From: Catalimonadaceae bacterium JC749
GTDB lineage: Bacteria; Bacteroidota; Bacteroidia; Cytophagales; Cyclobacteriaceae
DNA length: 64,000 nt
Assembly (NCBI GenBank): GCA_021730635.1
Contig: JAJNNC010000007.1
Coordinates: 151,100 to 215,099 of the forward strand
Direction of reading: 5' to 3'
A model generated the notes under the pieces. It made no database searches. It saw only the letters and a program-made list of their open reading frames with translations, and had not been told where the DNA came from. Below are positions 9,388 to 17,527 of this stretch, one piece after another. How positions within the stretch are numbered: the first letter of the stretch is position 1; each line of letters starts with the position of its first letter. The position numbers and the translations under genes are program-made.

Positions 9388-10734
9388 TTACCAACCCAAA
9401 AGAGTAGCCACCAAGCTTTTCTTTTGCTTTAACTTTACTGCCCGGTCCGGGTATTGCTGATTGAACCTGGCCACTATCTCCTTTTCATAATGCCTGAAAA
9501 ACTCAGGGTCAAAATTGGCCTCCTGCAAATGCTCCATCACATGCATGATAGAAGCTTTTTCTTTGATCCAGCGGTCACAAACAGCCTGTTTATACCGGAT
9601 ACCCATCAAATTAAAACCCAGAACACTCCTGGTTTCTTTTTCAAAGACAACTCTAACTGATTTTTCTCCGCCCTGGTGTTCCCAGTAAAAATGTTCTTCC
9701 TCTTCGGTAGGTTGCGGATGCACAGTGCCATACACCTGATACTCTATGTCAAACAATTTGGCGGAATTAAAGAAAACGCCCGGCACATAGCGGGTTTTAT
9801 AGCCACAAATGGTCTGGGCTACCGTTTCGCCCTGCATCCGGGCACTGTACCATATCTGTTCTACATTTTTCCGGCCCTCAGGCGCTTGTCGGTGTTGGGC
9901 GCAGTCTCCTACAGCGTATACATCCGGCACATTCGTTTCCAAGAACGCATTGACCAGCACGCCCCGGTCTGTTTCAATGGCTGATTCTTTCAGAAAATCA
10001 ATCTGAGGCGTGACGCCAATGGTGATGCCTACCATCTGGCAGGGAATTTCTTCTCCTGCTGTTGTCACCACTGCCTGAACCCTTTTCTGGGCGTTTCCTT
10101 TAATTTCTTTCAGTCCTGCTCCGGTTCGCAGGTCAATCCCATGACCACGGATATGGCGGCTGGCCATTTTGGCTTCTTCCAGAGGCAGTACATTGTGCCA
10201 GTACTCCTCCTCCCGTACCAGAAACGTGACCGGAATCTGGCGGGAGTGTAAACATTCTGCCATTTCTACGCCAATCAATCCGCCACCTACAATCACAGCC
10301 CGTTGAATATGCCGGGTATTTTCTTCCATCCGCTCAATATCCTGTATGGTAATCATACCCTGCACGCCTTGCAGATCTTCGCCCGTCCATCCCACCCGAT
10401 GGCTTTTGGAGCCGGTCGCTATGATCAGGATATCATAAGGCATCTCTTCGCCTTGCTGCAGTCGGAGCCGTTTGTTGCTTATATCTACCTGCCGAACATA
10501 ATCCCTGACCAGCGCAATATCGTTTTTCTTCCAAAACCCATCTTCATAGGGTTTGGTATGCTCAAAAGTCATATGCCCCATATAAATGTACATCAGGGCC
10601 GTTCTGGCATAGAAATATTCCGTTTCCGCAGAGATTACGGTAATACTGTATTCTGAAGCTGATTTTTGCTTTCTGATGTGGCGGGCGGCTGTGATGCCTG
10701 CTACTCCATTACCGATGATGCAAATTTTTTTCAT
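9388..10734 (-). CDS. NAD(P)/FAD-dependent oxidoreductase (pyridine nucleotide-disulfide family)
   Basis: A cytoplasmic flavoprotein of 448 residues from the preferred start MKKICIIGNGVAG. An ATG five codons upstream is also open, but the dinucleotide fold begins at once after the chosen start. Visible landmarks are the FAD-binding GNGVAG at the N-terminus, the ATGSKSHR motif, a second nucleotide site VIVGGGLIGVEMAE, and the second FAD contact DVYAVGDCAQ. There is no redox CxxxxC disulfide, so it resembles ferredoxin/rubredoxin reductases or the NirB N-terminal domain rather than lipoamide dehydrogenase. It lies immediately upstream of the membrane ferredoxin gene. The pair looks like an electron shuttle from NAD(P)H to that protein, which is inference. 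Confidence 0.83.
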   Translation of the reverse strand: MKKICIIGNGVAGITAARHIRKQKSASEYSITVISAETEYFYARTALMYIYMGHMTFEHTKPYEDGFWKKNDIALVRDYVRQVDISNKRLRLQQGEEMPYDILIIATGSKSHRVGWTGEDLQGVQGMITIQDIERMEENTRHIQRAVIVGGGLIGVEMAECLHSRQIPVTFLVREEEYWHNVLPLEEAKMASRHIRGHGIDLRTGAGLKEIKGNAQKRVQAVVTTAGEEIPCQMVGITIGVTPQIDFLKESAIETDRGVLVNAFLETNVPDVYAVGDCAQHRQAPEGRKNVEQIWYSARMQGETVAQTICGYKTRYVPGVFFNSAKLFDIEYQVYGTVHPQPTEEEEHFYWEHQGGEKSVRVVFEKETRSVLGFNLMGIRYKQAVCDRWIKEKASIMHVMEHLQEANFDPEFFRHYEKEIVARFNQQYPDRAVKLKQKKSLVATLLGW

Positions 10735-10841
10735 AGAAAGAAGAAACAATTCAAAGCTAATAACCCTCTATTTTAGTAAATGTCAAACAGATGACATCGC
10801 ATCTCATTGCTTAATTCGTACTTATCATAAAATTTCAATCT

Positions 10842-11552
10842 ATGACATTCCATTTGTTTATACTTGCTTATCTATTACTTTTTCTACCGGTCGATTTAAG
10901 CTCTTTTACGAAAGATGCCAATGCTATACTGCAAAAGCAGATAAAGCAGGGGTTGGTAGACTACAAGGGGGTTCAAGAAGATGCTGAAACTATAGAGCAG
11001 CTTTATCAGGCCATTGGTAAGCTGTCGCTGGCTGATGCTTCTGCTGAAGAAAAAAAAGCATTCTATATCAATGCCTACAATATCATCGTCATTCATCAGA
11101 TTGTCCAGCATTTCCCGGTCAAATCTCCTATGGATATTCAGGGTTTTTTTGACAAGAAAGCGCATCAGGTGGCTGGAGAAAAGCTTACCCTCAATGCTTT
11201 AGAAAAGGAAAAGTTGCTACAACCCTATCAGGATCCGCGGCTCCATTTTGTACTGGTCTGTGCAGCCATGAGTTGCCCGCCCCTGGCAGATTTTGCCTAC
11301 CAGGCCAACTCACTGGACCAGCAACTGGAAAAGAAAACGCGGGAAGCGCTGAACAACCCTCAGTTTATACAGGTGTCCCACAGCAAGCAGCAGGTAGCAC
11401 TATCCCAGATATTTGAGTGGTATCAGGATGATTTTACCAAAAACGGGCAGTCAGTTGTGAACTTTATTAATCAGTATCGGGACAAGAAAATTCCTGCGCA
11501 GTACCAGGTAACCTATTATCCTTATGACTGGTCGTTGAACGAAGCCTCGTAA
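10842..11552 (+). CDS. DUF547 domain protein
   Basis: A 236-residue protein with an N-terminal hydrophobic signal (about 1-20) and the DUF547 core. Landmarks are KAFYINAYNIIVIHQI (about residue 68) and DPRLHFVLVCAAMSCPPL (about 131), with the conserved Cys of that second motif. The biochemical role of the family is not established. Its fold and conserved residues have suggested a papain-like or transglutaminase-like ancestry, but that is speculative. Export to the periplasm is suggested by the signal. It diverges from the FAD oxidoreductase gene and converges with the dioxygenase gene, leaving 16 bases between the two stops, so it is probably transcribed alone. Confidence 0.85.
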   Translation: MTFHLFILAYLLLFLPVDLSSFTKDANAILQKQIKQGLVDYKGVQEDAETIEQLYQAIGKLSLADASAEEKKAFYINAYNIIVIHQIVQHFPVKSPMDIQGFFDKKAHQVAGEKLTLNALEKEKLLQPYQDPRLHFVLVCAAMSCPPLADFAYQANSLDQQLEKKTREALNNPQFIQVSHSKQQVALSQIFEWYQDDFTKNGQSVVNFINQYRDKKIPAQYQVTYYPYDWSLNEAS

Positions 11553-11568
11553 AACTAGCTTTCTTTGT

Positions 11569-12117
11569 TTAGCCAATTTTTTCTTTTACCTCTGTCTTTT
11601 GAGTGGGTACTTCCATCACTGTACCACATTGATCGCAGGTACGCAGCGCTTCTGAATTATGAAATTTATTGATAACGGGAGGCAGTTGCTCCACAATATT
11701 TTTCAAAGGAAAATACTCCTCATAGAGCTTATGGCCACAGTTCTCACAAAACCAGATCAACCCGTCGGTATGTTGCTCTGTCCGTTTCTTTTCAATCACC
11801 AGCCCTATGGTGTTGGCAGGCCGGCGCGGACTATGAGGTACCTTAGCCGGACATAAAAAAATATCTCCTTCTTTGATGACAATATCTCTTGTTTCTCCAT
11901 TTTCCCGCACCTTGACAGTAATTTCACCTTCCAACTGATAAAAAAACTCTTCCGTTTCATTATAGTGAAAATCTTTACGGGTATTAGGACCGCCTACTAC
12001 CATCACAATAAAGTCATTGGTATCTTCATAGACTTGAGCGTTACCCACCGGGGGTTTTAAAACGTCGCGGTGATCGTCTATCCACTTTTTCAGATTAAAT
12101 GCGCCAGAAATTGCCAT
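11569..12117 (-). CDS. nbaC: 3-hydroxyanthranilate 3,4-dioxygenase
   Basis: Opens the ring of 3-hydroxyanthranilate to 2-amino-3-carboxymuconate semialdehyde, in tryptophan degradation via kynurenine or in quinolinate synthesis. The 182-residue length fits the bacterial enzyme. The cupin iron ligands are His51, Glu57 and His95 (KDFHYNETEEFFYQLEGE and KVPHSPRRP). A rubredoxin-like second iron site, C124xxC127 and C161xxC164, is present as in the Cupriavidus type. No other kynurenine-pathway gene is close. The FAD monooxygenase 600 bases away is too short and too different from kynurenine monooxygenase to be counted. The symbol haaO would be equally valid. Confidence 0.95.
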   Translation of the reverse strand: MAISGAFNLKKWIDDHRDVLKPPVGNAQVYEDTNDFIVMVVGGPNTRKDFHYNETEEFFYQLEGEITVKVRENGETRDIVIKEGDIFLCPAKVPHSPRRPANTIGLVIEKKRTEQHTDGLIWFCENCGHKLYEEYFPLKNIVEQLPPVINKFHNSEALRTCDQCGTVMEVPTQKTEVKEKIG

Positions 12118-12319
12118 TGTGCTATCAGTTTAAATGAACTATAAAGAAAGATAATTAATCATCTTTTTTCAACAATGAAAGTTGAAAAGCAAAAGTTTTG
12201 TTTCTCAAGAAAATACAAACAATATGGCAGGCTAGCTTATTAATTTCAATAAAAAGGCTTAGATTAGGATAGACAACTACACATTAAAGTATAAACCCGA
12301 AAAATTCGCTTGAGCAATT

Positions 12320-12712
12320 ATGGTCATAATGATAGACGATGATGAGGATACCCTGGAAATCTATCAACTGCTGTTAGAAAAGACAGAATATACAGCTCAC
12401 TTCCGCACTTTCAACAAAGGCCTGGATGCCTTACAGTTTTTAGACAGTTGCCGTGAGGCTCAGACAGTCTTTCCCAAATACATTTTGCTGGATCTGAACA
12501 TGCCAGGGATAGGCGGCATTGAATTTATAGAAAAGTTTGAATCTCAGTATAGAAGTCAATATCCGGAAACAACCATTATGATACTGACCAGTTCAGTTCG
12601 CGAAAAAGACAATAATGCGGCCTTAAGCTACGCGTCGGTCACCTCTCTGATTGATAAACCATTGTCTAAAAACGATCTTATTGCTATCATTCAGCAAAGC
12701 GTAGCCAACTAA
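12320..12712 (+). CDS. stand-alone response regulator receiver (CheY-like)
   Basis: A 130-residue single-domain receiver with no output domain. The acidic pocket (D7, D8), phosphoacceptor D58 (LLDLNMPG), T90 and K113 (LIDKPLS) are all in place, so it should be phosphorylated normally. Such single-domain regulators act by protein-protein contact or as phosphorelay intermediates. In Cytophagales they often follow PAS-containing histidine kinases, but no such kinase is adjacent. The start could be the ATG at 12320 or the fourth codon, also ATG. Its stop overlaps by 4 bases the stop of the convergent FAD monooxygenase gene. Confidence 0.9.
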   Translation: MVIMIDDDEDTLEIYQLLLEKTEYTAHFRTFNKGLDALQFLDSCREAQTVFPKYILLDLNMPGIGGIEFIEKFESQYRSQYPETTIMILTSSVREKDNNAALSYASVTSLIDKPLSKNDLIAIIQQSVAN

Positions 12713-13854
12713 AACTCTACCTCATACAGGTTTTTGATCTGCTTTTCATTGACTTTTTCTGGAATCATGCGGAAGAGGGTGTTTCGGATAGCACTTAAGA
12801 CCGGATTATCCCACTGGGCTACTTTCCCTAGCTGGTAAGAGGCATTCACAATAGCCTGTGTTCTTTTTTTTCTTTTCTGCTCAAAGGCCTGAAAGGCACT
12901 GCTGATGTCCTGATTAGAAGCCAGGCACTTTGCAACGACGACCGCATCTTCAATGGCCATACAGGCACCCTGACCCATATTGGGGGTAGTCGCATGCGCA
13001 GCATCCCCTGCCAACAAAATATGGCCAAAAGCATAGCGGCTGATGGGTGGAAAATCTACTATGTCATTCCAGATCAATTGGCTCTCTTTCGTATGGCTGA
13101 TCACGTCGGGGATAGGGTCATGATAAGACTTGAAGACTTCATACAGGTCTTGCGGGCGAAAGTTTTTCATACGCTCATCCTGCCGGGGTGCATTGTGGGT
13201 AGCAAACCAGTAAACGCGCTGATCCGTGAGGGGGACGATGCCAAATCTGCCCCGGCTGCCCCACGTTTCGGTGAAGAGCTTGGGATTGAAATTTTTGGGC
13301 GCGTAATGAATGGCTGCCCGCCAGCAGGTATAGCCAGCATACCGGAGCTGTACCTCAGGCAACAGCTTCTGACGTACAGCAGAATGCACCCCATCAAAAG
13401 CAATGAGCCCATCAGCTTCTGCCTGGCTTCCATCTTCAAAAGATACTACAACGCTATCCTGACGCGCCAGTACATCTACACACTTTTTGTTAAGATGCAA
13501 TATTTCTGTGGGAAGCTGGCTCATCAGAATGGCCTGTAAATCTGCCCGGTGTATAGAAAAATTTCCGACACCATACCGGGCAGCCACTTTGAGCGCATCT
13601 GTTTCTGCAATAGTTTTTCCTTTCTCCGTCAATATTTGTAAGCAGCCAAAAGCGTTACCGGCTTTCAGGATGGCCTGATCCAGTCCTATGGCTTTTAGGG
13701 CTTTCACGGCGTTGGCAGAAAGGGCCAGGCCAGCACCCAGGGCTTTGATCTCCGGTGCACTTTCATATATCTGCACCTGAAACTCCTGCTGCCGCAAGGC
13801 AATCGCAGCACATAAACCGCCAATACCCCCTCCAATAATATTTATTTTTTTCAT
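12709..13854 (-). CDS. FAD-dependent aromatic monooxygenase
   Basis: A 381-residue class A flavoprotein monooxygenase of the p-hydroxybenzoate hydroxylase fold. Its motifs are the Rossmann GGGIGG at 8-13, an Arg in the SIHRADLQ motif, DGVHSAVR, and the FAD/NAD(P)H-binding GDAAHATTPNMGQG near residue 290. The family hydroxylates aromatic or heteroaromatic rings using NAD(P)H and oxygen. Overall shape is close to salicylate, 6-hydroxynicotinate and urate (HpxO) hydroxylases, and also to TetX-like drug-modifying enzymes, so the substrate is open. It diverges from a TetR gene, with two operator-like palindromes in the 86-base gap, so it is probably repressed until an aromatic inducer binds the regulator. 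Confidence 0.87.
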   Translation of the reverse strand: MKKINIIGGGIGGLCAAIALRQQEFQVQIYESAPEIKALGAGLALSANAVKALKAIGLDQAILKAGNAFGCLQILTEKGKTIAETDALKVAARYGVGNFSIHRADLQAILMSQLPTEILHLNKKCVDVLARQDSVVVSFEDGSQAEADGLIAFDGVHSAVRQKLLPEVQLRYAGYTCWRAAIHYAPKNFNPKLFTETWGSRGRFGIVPLTDQRVYWFATHNAPRQDERMKNFRPQDLYEVFKSYHDPIPDVISHTKESQLIWNDIVDFPPISRYAFGHILLAGDAAHATTPNMGQGACMAIEDAVVVAKCLASNQDISSAFQAFEQKRKKRTQAIVNASYQLGKVAQWDNPVLSAIRNTLFRMIPEKVNEKQIKNLYEVEF

Positions 13855-13867
13855 TATTTTGGCACTT

Positions 13868-13883
13868 TAGCTCTTTGGAGCTA
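13868..13883. promoter_or_regulatory. candidate TetR operator 1 (perfect palindrome)
   Basis: TAGCTC-TTTG-GAGCTA, a perfect inverted repeat with a 4-base centre; one further base on each side also pairs. It sits 14 bases upstream of the monooxygenase start. The same half-sites recur in operator 2. The distance between the two centres is 42 bases, close to four helical turns. Confidence 0.8.
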
Positions 13884-13909
13884 ATTTAGAAGATTCATCA
13901 TTCATTTCC

Positions 13910-13925
13910 TAGCTCTACAGAGCTA
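13910..13925. promoter_or_regulatory. candidate TetR operator 2 (perfect palindrome)
   Basis: TAGCTC-TACA-GAGCTA, with half-sites identical to operator 1 and a different 4-base centre. That is the signature of a binding site rather than a simple duplication. It ends 15 bases before the TetR start codon, fitting autorepression. Confidence 0.8.
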
Positions 13926-13940
13926 ATTATTTTCAGTGGT

Positions 13941-14564
13941 ATGGAAACAAAAGAAAAGATACTGGAAACTGCCTTAAAACTTTTCAATGAAAATGGAGTC
14001 GAAAACACCTCTGCCAAAAACATTGCAGCAGACATGAAAATCAGCGATGGCAACCTGCGGTATCATTTCCGCACCAAAGAGGAGATTGTCTACAGCCTGT
14101 ACTTACAACTGGTGGAAATCTTTAACCAGAGATTGGCGCAGTATGAAGCCACCCCTACCACCTTAAAGGAAACCTATCAGACCCTGCTTTTTGTATTCAC
14201 CAAACTTTATGAATATAAATTCCTAATGATTGACTTTGTGGCTATCATGCGAAAGTATCCTAAAATCAGGCAGCATTATCAAGCTTTGTATCAATTACGC
14301 AGACAGCAATACAACCGTTTTATTCAGGCGCTCATAGAAGAGGATATCTTCCGTAAAGATATCACTATTGCCCAGTATCAGAATATGGCAGAACATTTAA
14401 ATATCCTTTCTGACTTCTGGATTTCCAGCGCCGAGATTCTTTATCAGGAAGAAGAACAGCGGAAACTAGCTCATTACACCCAACTGATCTTCAGTTTGCT
14501 CTTACCCTATCTTTCCAGGAAAGGAATGTATGACTATATCACGCTTATAGACACTGCTGTGTGA
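13941..14564 (+). CDS. TetR/AcrR family transcriptional regulator
   Basis: A 207-residue one-component repressor. The N-terminal helix-turn-helix spans about residues 8-53 (KILETALKLFNENGVENTSAK, then SDGNLRYHFRTKEEI), the usual TetR arrangement. The C-terminal ligand-binding part is helical and rich in Tyr and Phe, as expected for a pocket binding a hydrophobic ligand, but it matches no subfamily I can name. It is divergent from the FAD monooxygenase gene, with two identical-half-site palindromes between. The natural reading is that it represses both genes and is released by the monooxygenase substrate. Confidence 0.9.
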   Translation: METKEKILETALKLFNENGVENTSAKNIAADMKISDGNLRYHFRTKEEIVYSLYLQLVEIFNQRLAQYEATPTTLKETYQTLLFVFTKLYEYKFLMIDFVAIMRKYPKIRQHYQALYQLRRQQYNRFIQALIEEDIFRKDITIAQYQNMAEHLNILSDFWISSAEILYQEEEQRKLAHYTQLIFSLLLPYLSRKGMYDYITLIDTAV

Positions 14565-14622
14565 TACCTGTTGAAGCCTCAACTGAAGGGCAGTAGAACA
14601 GAACATGGTGTAATCAGCAATA

Positions 14623-15033
14623 TTATTTTCTGGTCAATCTGATGAGCAGACCGACAATCACCACAGCAGCTACCAGATGCATAAGATTCAACGCCAGAAT
14701 CATGCCCCCGAAAGCTTCCGGAATAGTTAAAGGCATATAAAAAGACAATACCAGAAACATAGTTGATAGCATGATAAAAACCTTAACGGCCTTCACAGTT
14801 AGAACGGCCAGGATGGCCAGCAATACACCAGCCGCTATAGCCGGAACAAAGGAAGCCAGTATCACAGGCCCTACTGTTATAGGCTGATTGGCATTAGAAA
14901 CCGCTATATCGTTAGGTACAGCACCCAGGGCTTGTGCTACATAAAAAACAACAACATTAGCAATGGCCGCTGCTATACCGGCTACCGGTGCTGCCCAGAG
15001 TATTTTTTTGAGGTAAAGGGGTCTTGTTTCCAT
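14623..15033 (-). CDS. small four-helix membrane protein, DUF6069-like
   Basis: A 136-residue protein made almost entirely of four hydrophobic segments: about 9-35 (ILWAAPVAGIAAAIANVVVF), 53-75, 80-100 and 108-133. The positive C-terminus is RLTRK. The layout and the loop between helices 1 and 2 resemble DUF6069 integral membrane proteins, whose function is unknown. It converges with the TetR gene and is preceded by about 170 bases before the tRNA terminator. Nothing in context suggests a function. Confidence 0.7.
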   Translation of the reverse strand: METRPLYLKKILWAAPVAGIAAAIANVVVFYVAQALGAVPNDIAVSNANQPITVGPVILASFVPAIAAGVLLAILAVLTVKAVKVFIMLSTMFLVLSFYMPLTIPEAFGGMILALNLMHLVAAVVIVGLLIRLTRK

Positions 15034-15202
15034 AGGATTGCCCGTTAGTTGTTAGAATCTTTACCATTTTGCTATATGTATAAACGTTTTTGATGAAAAG
15101 ATATCTGTAGACGGGCTCCTGTTTTTCTCACTCTTTTTGCTGGCGCTGACACCTCACTGGTAATGAATGATAGGCCACCTATGGAACAGGATGTATATAA
15201 AA

Positions 15203-15237
15203 TAAAAAAGGGTAAATCTATAGGTAGATTTACCCTT
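15203..15237 (-). terminator. intrinsic terminator of the tRNA-Glu transcript
   Basis: A perfect 13-bp stem (AAGGGTAAATCTA at 15208-15220 with its complement at 15225-15237) around a TAGG loop. It is followed, read on the minus strand, by TTTTTTATT. It lies 14 bases beyond the second tRNA-Glu gene and so closes that transcription unit. Confidence 0.88.
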
Positions 15238-15251
15238 CGTGAAACTCATTG

Positions 15252-15323
15252 TAGTCCGTAGGGGAATCGAACCCCTGTTACCAGGATGAAAACCTGGCGT
15301 CCTAACCCCTAGACGAACGGACC
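15252..15323 (-). tRNA. tRNA-Glu (anticodon TTC), copy 1
   Basis: A 72-base cloverleaf read on minus. The acceptor stem is GGTCCGT with ACGGACT. The anticodon stem CCAGG/CCTGG encloses the loop TTTTCAT, giving anticodon TTC. The T-loop is GGTTCGATTCC. The discriminator base is A and CCA is not encoded. It is identical to the copy 56 bases away. Confidence 0.97.
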
Positions 15324-15379
15324 AGGTTCAAAAGACCATCATTTTTGCAAGCAGTGATGGAAGTTATACAATAAATTAG

Positions 15380-15451
15380 TAGTCCGTAGGGGAATCGAAC
15401 CCCTGTTACCAGGATGAAAACCTGGCGTCCTAACCCCTAGACGAACGGACC
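15380..15451 (-). tRNA. tRNA-Glu (anticodon TTC), copy 2
   Basis: Identical in all 72 positions to copy 1 and on the same strand. It is the first gene of a two-tRNA unit with its own consensus promoter upstream (15479-15509). The CCA end is not encoded. Confidence 0.97.
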
Positions 15452-15478
15452 AAGTCACAGCGACCATTTTTGAGACTG

Positions 15479-15509
15479 CAAATATAGCAGACAGATATTG
15501 TTTTGCCAA
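15479..15509 (-). promoter_or_regulatory. Bacteroidota-type promoter for the tRNA-Glu pair
   Basis: Read on minus, TTG (15507-15509) is followed after 20 bases by TATATTTG (15479-15486). This fits the -33 TTG / -7 TAnnTTTG consensus of the Bacteroidota primary sigma factor. The -7 element lies 27 bases before the first tRNA base. Confidence 0.75.
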
Positions 15510-15635
15510 AAGATGAAAAAAAAAATTCTCCTTTCCTGACAAACTGTATAACTAAACGTCAAAGATTACAACAAGTTTACATGAATTTAGTATAAGAATA
15601 GTAGTAACCTATTTTTATATACCGGCCAATACATT

Positions 15636-15666
15636 TTTGTTTGTGTTGCCGGTAATTGTATTTTTG
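15636..15666 (+). promoter_or_regulatory. Bacteroidota-type promoter for gap
   Basis: TTTG at 15636-15639, a 19-base spacer, then TATTTTTG at 15659-15666. This matches the -33/-7 consensus. Transcription would start near 15672, leaving a leader of about 30 bases before the gap ATG. Confidence 0.75.
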
Positions 15667-15682
15667 TGCAATTATTAACTAA

Positions 15683-16696
<1,014 letters not shown>

Positions 16697-16713
16697 CAAA
16701 AATCAATCTTACC

Positions 16714-16748
16714 AATAGCTTGGGGCTAGCGCTCCGAGCTATTTTTTT
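16714..16748 (+). terminator. intrinsic terminator of gap
   Basis: Stem AATAGCT...AGCTATT extended inward by TGGGGC/GCTCCG (with G-T pairs) around a TAGC loop, followed by a run of seven T. The stop codon of the convergent pncA gene (16739-16741) is embedded in the right arm, so the hairpin also sits at the end of that transcript. Confidence 0.85.
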
Positions 16749-17374
16749 ATTATTTCTTGGCTGCCCACTACTTTTATTCCCTGTGCTTCCATCTCTTCTA
16801 GTGCTCTTTCAAAATCATCTTCCTTCAAATTGACAGCGCGGGTGCCATCTTTCACAACAACCGTGTCGAAGCCAAGTCCTTTTGCATCCAAGGCTGTGAA
16901 CTTTACGCAATAATCGGCCGCTAATCCGGCAATCACTACCCGGTCTACTCCCTTTTGCCTCAGATAATCTCCCAGGCCGGTAGACTTCAAATGCCCGTTA
17001 TCGTAAAAGCCACTGTAGCTGTCAATCTCTGGATCACTACCTTTCTGAAAGATTTTTTTCACCTTCGTCATCTCTAACCTATCGGCAAAGGCAGCTCCTT
17101 CCGATCCCTGAACGCAGTGTATGGGCCACAACACTTGATCCAATCCTTTTAAGTCTATATGATCGCCTGGATTTTTGCCTTTATGATTGGCGGCAAAGCT
17201 CAAATGGCTGGCCGGATGATAATCCTGTGTAGCCACGATCAGATCAAAATGTTTTTGCAAAGCATTTACTACCGGGATCACCTCATCCCCTTGTGATACT
17301 GCCAAAGCCCCACCAGGCAAAAAGTCTTTCTGAATATCTACTATAATTAAGGCATCCATATCTGTTTTTTTCAC
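16739..17374 (-). CDS. pncA: nicotinamidase / pyrazinamidase
   Basis: Hydrolyses nicotinamide to nicotinic acid for NAD salvage. The 211-residue protein carries the isochorismatase-fold catalytic triad: Asp13 (IVDIQKDFLPGG), Lys111 (FQKGSDP) and Cys156 (LAADYCVKF). The metal ligands are Asp51, His53 and His86 (TQDYHPASH, WPIHCVQG). The annotated ATG could be replaced by the ATG at codon 6, since MDALIIVDIQ is a typical family start. The stop codon lies inside the gap terminator hairpin. Confidence 0.96.
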   Translation of the reverse strand: MKKTDMDALIIVDIQKDFLPGGALAVSQGDEVIPVVNALQKHFDLIVATQDYHPASHLSFAANHKGKNPGDHIDLKGLDQVLWPIHCVQGSEGAAFADRLEMTKVKKIFQKGSDPEIDSYSGFYDNGHLKSTGLGDYLRQKGVDRVVIAGLAADYCVKFTALDAKGLGFDTVVVKDGTRAVNLKEDDFERALEEMEAQGIKVVGSQEIIKK

Positions 17375-17527
17375 TGAGTGATACTTTCTAATTTATTGCA
17401 ATCTGGCGTAGTACATTACAACAGTCAGTAATCAAAGGGTTTCGTCCTGTAAAATCCTCAACGGCTATCTACCTTTCTTTGTTCAATATGGACTGTTTTC
17501 AGTAGCAGCCCGAAATCGGATGTAGCT

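Noticed and set aside
12709-13854. FAD monooxygenase as kynurenine 3-monooxygenase, completing a pathway with the nearby 3-hydroxyanthranilate dioxygenase
   Set aside because: It is about 70 residues shorter than kynurenine monooxygenase, lacks its C-terminal membrane part and has its own TetR control; the two genes are separated by a response regulator on the other strand.
15252-15451. Tandem tRNA-Glu genes as an attachment site of an integrated element
   Set aside because: No integrase, no partial tRNA repeat at a distance and no foreign gene block beside them.
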